Shown here in pieces: positions 49,458-59,536 of a DNA stretch of 64,000 nt. The stretch spans positions 1,067,749,810 through 1,067,813,809 of the forward strand of contig NC_056725.1 in NCBI RefSeq assembly GCF_019279795.1, written 5' to 3'. The notes beneath the pieces are model-generated. The model saw only the letters and a program-made list of their open reading frames with translations. It did no database searches and was not told the origin of the DNA. The DNA comes from Protopterus annectens (taxonomy: Eukaryota > Chordata > Ceratodontiformes > Protopteridae). Position 1 is the stretch's first letter, and the number at the start of each line of letters is the position of its first letter. Position numbers and translations under genes: made by a program.

Positions 49458-51220
49458 CGGTTAGTGTGCTGTGCCTCTGTCTACCCGTGACATACAGGTG
49501 TTATCCAGGGTACACCTACCATCTCCCATCCAGTCATCATGATTCCTCTGGATGACAGTCACTGAGGGACTTCCTGGATATCCTGTAGTGGGAGTTTAGT
49601 CGTGGGTGGAGTGAGCTTCTGGGTCATGGACCAATCGGTACAGCATGTCCTGTTTATGTCTGTGCTGGGGTTCAGGTCTGTCAGCTGCATAGGTCTCCAG
49701 CATTCAGTGTTTACATGGTGCCAAATGTCTATTGATACCAGGTTGGTCATGGCTCTATACATCAGGCACAGTTCAACTCCAGCCAGGCAGTATGGCACTG
49801 TGTGGCGCTGCAGTTTCTTTACTCAGGTGACACATGGCATCCATCACAGCTCTGCGATCCTCCTGGTGGGGTATTTGTGTGGTCTTTCCAGTTGCTGCAG
49901 GTGTCTGCTACGGTACATCCCTGAAGGGCCATTGTACACAATTGTGAGGGTGCTGATGGATGACTGGAGAGGCACATTGACCTACCCTAACCAAGCTGTG
50001 CTTACCTTCATGATTAGGTGGGTATATGGTATGTTTCTGTAACCACTACAGACACATGGTTGTCACATGCAGGATATCTATCACCTTGTGTCCCCAGGAC
50101 TCTTATTGCTCCTGATGTACTTACTGGGTTAACAACTATGTGGTAATTTCTGGCCATGTACTGTGTTTCCACAGGGGTTGACTATACACTATTCTGCATT
50201 TAGCTTGTTGACATGGCTGTGGCACCACTTGTGTGTTTCTAGGTTGCTTGTGTCAGCTGGAGGGTCCGATATGGTGGCCAGTTTGTAGTCCTCTGCAAAC
50301 CTGTTCAGACAGAGTCCGTCCATGTTGGCCTGTACCTATGTGACATATATATAGCATACAAGAGAGGTCCCAGGACCATGCCTTGTGGGATGCCAGTTGT
50401 ACCTGGTTTGCAGTCTGCCATGGCTACAGCATGTCTGCCAGGTCAGTTCTGTCCTTGAGCTGGTTTGCAACCCATCTACTTGCATAGGGGTTTATAGTTA
50501 AGCTGGTGAGCTTATCTGTATCGCCAACTAGGGTATTGTATGGAAGGGTTTAGCAAGGTCCAGATAGGCTGTGTGATCAACATTCCCCACATCAATGGGT
50601 TTGGTGCACATTTCACATGAGTCAGACATGTGTAAGGGGCAGGATCTGCCCTATGACAGCCACACTGGGTTGGGTCCAATGTCTGTAGTTTCCCAATCTC
50701 GTTATTCATGGGATCCATGATCATCCTCTCCATTACTTTGCCAACCTAGATAGTCGGGGTTGAGGGGTGATAGTTTGCAGTATCCATTCAGGCACCCTCT
50801 TTGTGGTGTGGGACCACTGTTGATGTACACTCCTCTTTGGGAACATATCCTGTGGTAGGACTGATAGTGCGCAGTAATGCTATTTGCTGTACCATTCTTC
50901 TTACAGTACTTGTTGGACACAACCCAGGACACCATCTGGTACCATTGATGCTGTGTGCTGTGCTTTGTGGATGCTGGTTGTTACCTCAGCATCTGCAATG
51001 TCAGGGGGCCAGCACCCTCCTGGGATAGATATTTGGCAGTTAGGTGCTGGTGGGGAGGTTGGAAGGAATCTGTTCGGTAGGCTGTTGGCAATGTGTGTGG
51101 GTTTGGTGTAGTGTTTGTGATATTAGAGTGCTGTAGAGCATATCTGTGGATTATCACCATGGTTCCTACCATCAGGTAGGACAACTGTGTGATAATCCTT
51201 TGTGTCCTGCACAATTTGTA
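49458..51220 (-). mobile_element. CR1 ORF2 segment (copy G1), decayed
   Basis: Minus strand, from the C-terminal end of ORF2 (TGTGCCTCTGTCTACCCGTG at 49,470) through RT blocks at about 50,330-50,780 to an N-terminal RT region near 51,200. The 3'UTR and tail are missing and the 5' end is truncated. Heavily mutated. Confidence 0.8.
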
Positions 51221-51224
51221 TCAT

Positions 51225-52700
51225 CATAGGTTCATAGGTTCATACTAGGCTATCTGCCCTGGCCTTGTTTGAGCACGGACAGACTGTGTGTGGGTCTCAA
51301 CACCCCTTGCAATGTGCATATTATGCCCACGTAGGGTTTACTTTCCTAGATGTGACACAGGAATGGCCCCCAGTGTACACCTACTATCTCTCATGCACTT
51401 CACCGGATTTCTCTTGTTGAGTTTGTGTGTGGAGCTCAGCCTATCATGGACTTGGATTCTGTTTCAGAGTGTCAGTAGCCTCTGGGTTATGGATCTGTCC
51501 CTCCAGCACATCCTATTAATGTATGTGTGGAGGTTCAGATATCTCACTGTGGTGTCTCTGCTGGATTTGGGGTTTCTGCAGTGGAGCATGTCCATTCATT
51601 CTGGATTGGACATGACCTTGTACATCAGGCATACATCACCTCTGACTGTGCAGTATGCTTCTGAATTGGGCTGTGGTTTCTTCAGCCAGGCTGCAGATGT
51701 CCAATGTTTGGACCCTTTATCCTGTTGGTGGGGTACATTTGGGGTCTTTCTGACTCCTGCATGTGTAAGGTAAGGTACATCCAAACTGGGGCATTGTTGT
51801 CACGTATGGGCCTGATAAAGGAAGAGTATGGGGGCACAGTGACCTCTGTAGCTCTACATGTGCATCCTTTCATATTAAGGTGGGCAATATAGCAGGTCTT
51901 CCTGGCCACCTTGGCAATGTGAGTGTCACATGACAGGTTACCGTCCACTTGTGTCCCTAGGTCCATGATTACTTCTTCCATACATAATGGATTGCCACCT
52001 GTGTCATACTTTGTGTGTGCCTTGTTTGGTATTTGTTGAGATGTTCATACTCTGAAGTGTCTTCAGGAAGGCTGGCTGGGGTACCTGGGTTTGTGTGTGT
52101 GGTCTGTAGCAGGCTTCACACAGGTGCACAGTTTAAGACAGTGTTACTTTCCCGTGGATAGTCCATGCTGTTTATTGCTGTGGTACCTACCTGGGGGTGT
52201 GGTTATTCTTGATAATTACTGGTAGCCACACTCCTATTGTTGTGTGTTCCATGTTTTGGAGCAGTAGAGCATGGTATGAGGCATAACCTGGTAGTATTAG
52301 GGTGCTCTTCTGGGCCTTGCCCAGGTTTCTGTTACAGAACACATATTACCATTCTCCATACTGTGGTGTGTTTGGTCTGCATGCACCTTGCAGGTTAGAC
52401 TTCTGGCGTTGGGTAGCATTATGTCCAGGTTATTATCCCTTGTGCTACCTATGGTGGTGGGTTTGTGTTTCCAGACTTACCTATTCCAGGCACAGTGGGG
52501 GTGACAACAGCCTTTGCCAGTATCTACACAGCCAGGTGTGCTGGGTGAGTGCCATCCCTAGCAGATGGGGCATCATGTCTTGCTCGGCATGTCAGCCATG
52601 TGTTCCCCCTTGCTAACAGCAATACCTCAGCCAATTATTGTACTTGATCTTGTTGTCTTCATAGTGTGGCATCATGCTTGGTGAGGGTGAGATGTTAGGT
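51225..52700 (-). mobile_element. CR1 LINE with internal deletion (copy G2)
   Basis: Minus strand: it starts with the tail octamer TCATAGGT and TACTAGGCTATCTGCC, then ORF2 C-terminus to about 52,000. It then jumps to the endonuclease region (52,020-52,390) and the ORF1 esterase region (52,390-52,700, with TTAGACTTCTGGCGTTG and GCCATCCCTAGCAGATGG). The RT core is missing between these parts. Confidence 0.82.
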
Positions 52701-52917
52701 TGAGTCTTCATGTTTGCATATACTAGATGGTGTTACATTGCTTAACACATGGCAATCATGCCTCAGGTGGTGCTGCAGGGCTGCCTCTGTCGGATGCACA
52801 TACTACACTCCCTGTACATGTTTGAGAGCAGGTTGTGTCATGTTAGGCATCCCATTACTATATGAGTGAGTCAGAGAGGGGTATCATTCCTAGGGTTCCT
52901 ACTGAGCCAGTGTATGT
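52671..52917. repeat. Direct repeat, left copy
   Basis: About 245 bp beginning at the inner end of CR1 copy G2 and running to GAGCCAGTGTATGTTATG. It is repeated at 53,073-53,314. Shared blocks include GGTGTTACATT, GGTGGTGCTGCAGGG and GGTTCCTACTGAGCCAGTGT. Confidence 0.88.
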
Positions 52918-53060
52918 TATGAAAGAACTGTAAGGAACCACCACGATGAACATAAAACAGTTTAATTTAAAAGAAAACAAGTGCTTTCACGCACCACCAT
53001 GGCGCGCTTCATCAGGTTACATCAATTAGCTAAAGATTCATCCTTTATATATTAAAATGC
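52918..53060 (-). mobile_element. PLE terminal-region relic between direct repeats
   Basis: AT-rich block with a hammerhead-like motif but no coding remnant. It lies exactly between the two ~245-bp direct repeats. Confidence 0.6.
52976..53020 (-). ncRNA. Hammerhead-ribozyme-like motif
   Basis: Minus strand: GTAAC (stem I), CTGATGA, A, GCGCGCC, loop ATGGT, GGTGCGT (stem II, seven pairs including two G-U), GAAA, GCACTT, then GTT (stem I return). The strongest stem II of the three in the window. Confidence 0.68.
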
Positions 53061-53072
53061 TCATGCTCATGC

Positions 53073-53314
53073 TTTGCGAGGGTGGATGTTAGTCAGGGTG
53101 CTCAGGTGTGCATATAGTACATGGTGTTACATTACTTAACACATAGCATTCATCCCTCAGGTGGTGCTGCAGGGTAGCCTCTGTCGGATGTGCATATTAC
53201 ACTTCCCTGTACATGTTTGTGAGCAGGTCATGTCATTTTAGGCATCCATGTTATTATTTGAGTGAATCAGAGGAGGTATCATTCCCAGGGTTCCTACTGA
53301 GCCAGTGTATGTGC
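53073..53314. repeat. Direct repeat, right copy
   Basis: Matches 52,671-52,917 at roughly 80% by eye. Its right end overlaps the last codons and stop of the HARBI1-like transposase. Confidence 0.88.
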
Positions 53315-54478
53315 TATGCATTGCCTCTTTGCCAAGGCCAGGGCATACTGGGCACGCCTCCTTCTGCCTACTGGGGCAGGCTCAGGTTGTTCCTCCTCCG
53401 AGTCATGCTCTGCCTGTGATGACCTTGGCAATGGTGGGGGGCTGTTTGTCCCGGCCCTAAGCTGGTCCTGCTGCAGCTGTTTTCGCAGGATCATATTATG
53501 TAGCATAGCACATACCATGACAATTTGGGTACATGTAGTTGGTGAGTACTGCAAGGCTCCACCAGAAGTGTCCAGGCACCAGAACTGTGACTTGAGCAGC
53601 CCAAACACATGCTCTATTACATTACGTGTTTGTGCGTGTGCCTCGTTATGGCATTCCTGTTCAGGTGTGTGTGCGTTTCTGATGGGTGTCATCAGCCACG
53701 GCTCCAGTGCATAACCTGCATCCCCCACTAGGTGACCATGTAGGATGTCCCCATTGGCAAATGTCTGATACAGCTGCGTCAAATGCCAGATATGGGAATC
53801 ATGGTAGCTCCCAGGGCAGCCAGCACACACATTCATTATTATGCCCTGGGCATCACACACGACCTGGCAGTTGATGGAGGGGAAGCCCTTGCAGTTAATG
53901 TAGGCCCTACCCCGCTCACCGGCTGGTGCTTTGATGCATATGTGCGTGCAGTCTATTGCATCCACTACCTCAGGGTATTCCGCTATTTGCTGGAAGAGAC
54001 GTTTATTGCTGGCCAATACCTCACAGGCATTGGGGAAATATACATGCTCACTGACATGTGCTGACATGGCATCCAGGAACTGGTGCAGTACCCTGGAGGC
54101 TGATGCCTGTGATATCCCCATCATATCACCAGTTGGTCTCTGGAAGGTACCTGTTGCTAGTATTCTTAGGCCAACACATACCTTGGTTTCCACTGGGATG
54201 GGTTCCCCTCTGTTGGTTCTGTGTGTGAGGCATGGCCTGCACAGCTCAACAATTTGCTGCAGGAGGTCTCTGTCCACTCTATAGCGCTCCACTATCTCCA
54301 GCTCATGTAACCCCTGGTAGGTGACCCTGGGCCTGTACACTCTTCTCTGTCTCCTCACTGTGGGTTGTCCGGCAGCATTTCCATTGTCACCACCCTCAGC
54401 AAGTCTCCTATGTCTCCTTATGACAGCTATGGCAGCCCCTAGCATGTTTGGTCTGAGTGCAGCTTTTTCAGATTTCAC
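53294..54478 (-). CDS. HARBI1-like PIF/Harbinger transposase, intact
   Basis: This is a DDE transposase that would cut and move Harbinger DNA together with a Myb/SANT-like partner. The 394-codon frame has no break; vertebrate HARBI1 proteins are about 350 residues. After a basic N-terminus (21-50) comes a helix-turn-helix-like part (GISQASASRVLHQFLDAM, 121-138). The catalytic triad is visible: Asp 176 in VDAIDCTHI, Asp 253 in LVGDAGYAL and Glu 289 in RNVIEHVFGLLK. CKGFPSINCQ and SYHDSHIW fit the family. A Ser/Glu/Arg-rich tail follows residue 340. Start: ATG at 54,478; Met 12 is a possible alternative. The last codons lie in the right copy of a direct repeat, next to a PLE relic. No intron is evident. 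It is the only uninterrupted transposon gene here; whether it is expressed is unknown. Confidence 0.93.
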   Translation of the reverse strand: MKSEKAALRPNMLGAAIAVIRRHRRLAEGGDNGNAAGQPTVRRQRRVYRPRVTYQGLHELEIVERYRVDRDLLQQIVELCRPCLTHRTNRGEPIPVETKVCVGLRILATGTFQRPTGDMMGISQASASRVLHQFLDAMSAHVSEHVYFPNACEVLASNKRLFQQIAEYPEVVDAIDCTHICIKAPAGERGRAYINCKGFPSINCQVVCDAQGIIMNVCAGCPGSYHDSHIWHLTQLYQTFANGDILHGHLVGDAGYALEPWLMTPIRNAHTPEQECHNEAHAQTRNVIEHVFGLLKSQFWCLDTSGGALQYSPTTCTQIVMVCAMLHNMILRKQLQQDQLRAGTNSPPPLPRSSQAEHDSEEEQPEPAPVGRRRRAQYALALAKRQCIAHTLAQ

Positions 54479-55290
54479 TTCTACTAGCTTACTTCTGTCT
54501 TGCTGTGTCTCTTGAGAGAAACATACTGCAATGCTGTTTGCAGTGTTTTAAGTGCTGGGCTGGGCTTGTATTCTGCCTGTGTAATTGCCTGCTTCTAATT
54601 GTTTTCACCTGCTACCTCTACAAGTATTCCCTGCTAGTTTCCTACTATTTCTTCTGCTTCCTTTTTTCTCTTTGTTTCCTCAGGGGGGAGCAGCACTCAT
54701 ACCAGCGAAAACACACTCACAGTGGCTACCACGCGCGCACACATGCTTACACGGACTAGAATCTGCTTATTTGGGTTAAAACACGCGCACACCAGTGCAA
54801 ACAGGTTTATAGATCTTTAAACGGGCTCATACATGCTTACTCTGCCTTACACATGCGCACTCTGTCTTACTCGAGGCTCCCAGCATGCACACGCGTGCAT
54901 GCACGCACAGCAAGAAACTTTGGTGTTGGCCACAGTGTACACCATTCATTTCTTGACTTTCCCATGCTTATCTGTTGACACTCCTCTTTTTATGCTGTGT
55001 GATTAACATCTTTCACATTCCACTTTGCTCCAATGAGCTTGGTTTCTTCCTGACATTCCCCCCTGTGATGTCACCTATCTCCTACTCTGTTACTCCCCCT
55101 TATCTAACTCTTACACTACACGGAATGTGCTCATTTGCTATGTGACATTGTGATTCACTATCCTACCACTCATTTACATAGGATTGCATACAAATGCTTA
55201 GTTACATGTCTTACACTCAGCTTCCCCCCCTTAGTAACCACTAGACGGTGGCCATGTTGTTTTTGGTCTGCTAGTCCCTACATTGCAAAT
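54479..55290. other. 5' flank of the transposase, with a CTTACACG-type motif
   Basis: Contains GCTTACACGGACTAG near 54,744, sharing CTTACACGG with the Harbinger ends, and several GCTTAC/CTTAC repeats between 54,744 and 54,870. Promoter elements could not be picked out. No other gene. Confidence 0.5.
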
Positions 55291-58200
55291 CCATGCATTA
55301 CATAAAACCCACATTTTATAACACAACCACTACCAACTCCCCTAATTTCCCACAGCACTTCCACCTACAACATACCATCAAACCACATTCAAACTTACAA
55401 CTATTTTATCATGACTACAGCTATCTACCAGTCACAACTGAAATTACCTATCTCCTTCTTACTATTATTCCTCCTCATCATTACTTACTTCTTAACCTCC
55501 TATGAACACTCCATAACTGTTTCCCTCTCACTTCCATCAAAACATACCAGTACAACTGCTACATCCACAACTCCAACCTTCTTACACATCCACACAATCC
55601 ATCTACCTATTTGCCAAATACCATAGGCTATTACACTGCAAACTACTGAAAACTACAACAAAGAAAATATTCGACACCCTCCTAAAAAACAAAGTTGAAA
55701 ACTATTTTACACTACTCCATCTACTACTAGATGGTGACATACACCCCAACCCAGGCCCTCAAGCTACTACTACAAAAACTCACAAAACTCATATCAAACC
55801 CTTCTCTATTTCATCCACTACACCCTCTAACTTATTAACCTTGTCCCATCTCAATATACGTAGCATCTGTAACAAACTTAGTCAACTCCATGCCCTATTA
55901 GATGTACACAAATTTGACATTCTATGCTTATCAGAAACTTGGCTAAAACCTTCAATTAAAGACATTGAAATCACCCCACCTGGATATAACATTGTCAGAC
56001 TTGACTGCCTCCAGGAAGGGAGGTGGGTAACTATTGTATATAAAACAAACCTGAAGCTTACTCTTCTTGACCTTACCCTTACCCAAACAAATAATGCTGA
56101 AATAATCTGCTCCAAAATTCAAATTAATACTACTAAAGCAATAAACATCATCTGTGCATACCTCCCCCCTGGAAATAACACCCCTACTTTAGAACAACTT
56201 CTTGAACAACTCTCTAATAACCTCCCCCAAGAAACACTAGTCCTTGGGGACTTTAACATTGATTGGAAATCTTGTAACAATGCTACCCTACTTCCCATAT
56301 AAACCTTTATGGATTTAAAAAAGTAATTTATAGTCTCACTAGAATAAATAATAAGAGCAAAAAGAAACCACCCTAGACTGGATTCTTACCAACTCTCCCT
56401 ACAAACCTACCAAACTGGCATCCTTCCTGATGACCTTAGCGATCACTCCCTCACCTATGTCATTAGGGCTAAGACTAATCTAAACTTACCTACCTCTCAG
56501 AGAACACTATATTCAAAGAAACAATTTAATCCTGAACAGTTTCAAACAGAACTTTCACATTACAACTGGACCCTCTAAAACACCTCTCACTTAACAAAGC
56601 CGTTGAACATTTCAACTCAGCATTCCTTGCAATCTTAAATCAACATGCCCCAAGTCGTACCATTAGAACTAAGACCAAAACAGCACCCTGGCTAACCACT
56701 AATACTAAACAAAAAATCAAACTGAGAAATAAATCTTGGAAAAAATGGCGTTCCTCTAGAAACCCAACAGATCATGAAACCTTTAGAGAGCTCAGAAACA
56801 ATACCAAAAAAGCCATCCTCTCCGATAAAAGAATTATTACTTTGAACTTCAGCAATCCACCAAAAAGAACCCAAAAGTTCTGGTCTACTATCAATAATCT
56901 ACTTACCCCAGGCAAAGTAGTTACACCAAACCCACAGGATTTAGACCCTGATAATCCCTCTTTAATAGCTAACAACTTCAATACCTTCTTTACTACTTCC
57001 ATACAAAGTCTAGCTAACCACTTATCTCCTGATGCTTGACTGCTCTTAAGTAACATAAATAATAACCTTCTTCCCTCAAACTTCAACCCATACCCACCTC
57101 ATACATTCAATCTCTCTTACAAAACTTAAACCCACTACCCCTCAGCAGATAAACTTCCTGCTGAATTCCTTCAAGTAGCAGCTAAATCTATTGCCTACCC
57201 TGTTTCTATCCTAATAAATAGATCCATAAAAGTACTTTTCCATCAATTTGGAAGATATCACATATCATACCCTACACAAAGGAGGCAAATCCACTGACCT
57301 TTCTAACTTTCGCCCTATAGCACTATTATCCCCACTAGCTAAAATCATGGAAAAATGTATATATAAACAACTACTTAACCATCTCCTTCAAAACAACCTA
57401 CTAGCTAACACTCAACATGGATTTAGACCTTCACATAGTACTACTACTGCACTACTTTCCTTTACCAACACCATCAACTGTAACCGTAACAACAACAAAC
57501 TAACCTCTTCTCTTTTTCTAGACCTGTCAAAAGCCTTCAACATGGTCAACCATACACTTCTTCTACACATATTAAAATCCCTTGCCTTAGATTTCTCTTC
57601 CTTAACCTGGTTCTCATCCTATCTTGAAAACCGACAACAAGCAGTACTATGGAAAAATTCTCTATCTGCTCTACTACCCATCTCTTTGTACCTCAAGGAT
57701 CTATACTAGGCCCACTCTTATTCTCTATCTTTATTAATAACCTCCAATCATCTATCCAAAACACTACCTGTATACAATATGCAGATGATTCCACCATTAT
57801 TTGCACAGCCTCCACTCAATCTGAACTCCAGTCACTGACACAATCTACCTTCTGAACAGTGGTTCTCAAAGATGTCTACTCCTCAACCCCAAGAAAACAA
57901 AACTTTTACTATTCTCACCTACCTACAGATCTTCTCAACTAAACTTTACTATTACTGCAAGTGATAATTCCTCATCTCCCCTGACTCTACTACCAAACTG
58001 CTTGGTGTCACTATTGATAATAATCTCAGCTATGATTATCACATCAATAACACTATAAAAGCAGTTAATAAAAGATCGGTTCACTGTACAGAATTAAACC
58101 CTTTCTTACACCAGAAGCACGGACCACCTTAGCACAATCACATCTTATCTCTACCCTACTGTATGCTTCCTCCATTTACACTAACCTCTCTAAAATCAAC

Positions 58201-59040
58201 CTTAGGAAACTGTCTACATCCTACCACAATATATACGCTTTGCCACATCATCTCAGTATAGAACACACCACTGTATAAACTTAAAACAGTTACACTGGTT
58301 GGAACTTCCTAATAAACTTATCTATCAACAACTAGTATTAACACATAACATTCTATATCAACCATCTAAGACACCTGCTCTTAGTAACCTCTTGTCCCCC
58401 TATAATAACTTGAAACAGGCTACAAGTCAACACAACCAGGATCACAAATTCTGCAGGTAACTGCCTTTTCTCCAACTCAGTAGGCAAAATATGGAATAAC
58501 CTCCCCTCACACATTACCGCTCTTGGCTCCTTACATCTTTTTAAAAAACAACTTTTTTTACATCTGAACAACTTCTGGCTTTGCTCTTGTACCAATCCAG
58601 ACTAATCTACTTTATTCTTTTTACTATCAGAATTCCTTATTTCAAAACAATCTTTCTCTGTCAACACAAATGACATTACGACTGTACTGTTTCTACTGCT
58701 CTCAAAAAAAAAAAAAATATACAAACTTTGTCTTTTATAATTATGTATATACATTTTAAAATATGTAATTACCCTATTCTCACATAATTGTACTGTAAAC
58801 AATTAATGCCTTTCTCAAATACGTAGATAGTACTATGTGTTTTGTATTTCTTTATCTAAACTAATATGTATGCATTGTTGCTCACTTTCTGAGTCTCAGA
58901 CATTTATTGCAATTGCTTAATCTCTATAACCTTATTTTAATCTGTGGAGCTTTTCTCCCCGGGCCTCCACTGAAAATGGAAATTATCCAGCTGGACTAGC
59001 CCGGTCAACAAATGTAAAATAAATAAATAAATAAATAAAC
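55290..59040 (+). mobile_element. L2-clade LINE, defective
   Basis: A plus-strand non-LTR retrotransposon poor in G on that strand. It holds one broken ORF2 (55,517-58,600), a 3'UTR, and ends CTCCCCGGGCCTCCACTGAA through GTCAACAAATGTAAAATAAA plus an AAAT-type tail at about 59,018-59,040. RT signatures (NFRPIALLSPLAKIMEKCIY; QHGFRPSHSTTTALL) fit L2, not the CR1 seen elsewhere. The exact 5' end is uncertain. It seems to interrupt a Harbinger element, since the transposase lies to its left and a Harbinger right end to its right. Confidence 0.88.
55517..58600 (+). pseudogene. L2 ORF2: 2A-like leader, endonuclease and RT (broken)
   Basis: One frame is open from 55,517 to a TAA at 56,300-56,302, without an ATG before 55,841. 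It has LLHLLLDGDIHPNPGP at about 55,712-55,759, then endonuclease blocks LSHLNIRSICNKL, LSETWLKPS, CAYLPPGN and VLGDFNIDW. After several frameshifts RT follows: FRPIALLSPLAKIMEK, QHGFRPSHSTTTALL, FLDLSKAFNMVNHTLL, a [15 protein letters not shown] block after a frame change near 57,700, and the catalytic YADD at about 57,778. A C-terminal region (LHWLELPNKLIYQQL) reaches about 58,330. The breaks make it nonfunctional. Confidence 0.88.
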
Positions 59041-59533
59041 ATTTGTGGGTTTCAAACCTTTATTTTTCTATTTTATATAGCGCAACCCGTTTGCGCGGGG
59101 CTGTGCTGCGTTTAAACATCGCCGATCTCCGAAAAAAAAATTGTTATTTTATTTCATGTTTGCATTGGGTTAACATGCCAATGGCCACATATTTGGCCAT
59201 TGGCATGCTGACTGCAACATTTGCACACTTTATTTGGAGGTGTCATGGCTCCGTTGTGTTATTTGCAGTAACGTACTCAGTTGTCAACTGACTACATTTC
59301 TGCACCTAACACGACTCTTACACGGGCTGGTTTCAGCTTTGTGGATCATTAATCTACCTCATTTGCATGCCTTTCAGCTGCAAGTGGGGTGATTAGCATA
59401 TCTACGCCCTGCCCGTGTAAGAGTCGTTTTAGCTATGTCTTACACGGGATTTTGGGCTGTTCCTGGATCGCGATGGCTGCATGGAGTCTTACACGACTCT
59501 TAGACTCCATGCAAGCCATCATGAATCCTGCGC
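59041..59533. mobile_element. Harbinger right end with hairpins
   Basis: The tip reads ATGAATCCTGCGC and is followed by TAA (59,534-59,536). Its reverse complement GCGCAGGATTCAT matches the left tip at 30,596 (GGGCAGGATTCAC) in 11 of 13 bases. Inside are the 17-base perfect inverted pair ACGACTCTTACACGGGC (59,311) and its complement (59,411-59,427), and a hairpin at 59,465-59,527. Coding sequence is absent. Confidence 0.7.
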
Positions 59534-59536
59534 TAA

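Noticed and set aside
53316..53714. 132-codon plus-strand frame opposite the transposase
   Set aside because: Antisense shadow of the HARBI1-like gene, without motifs.
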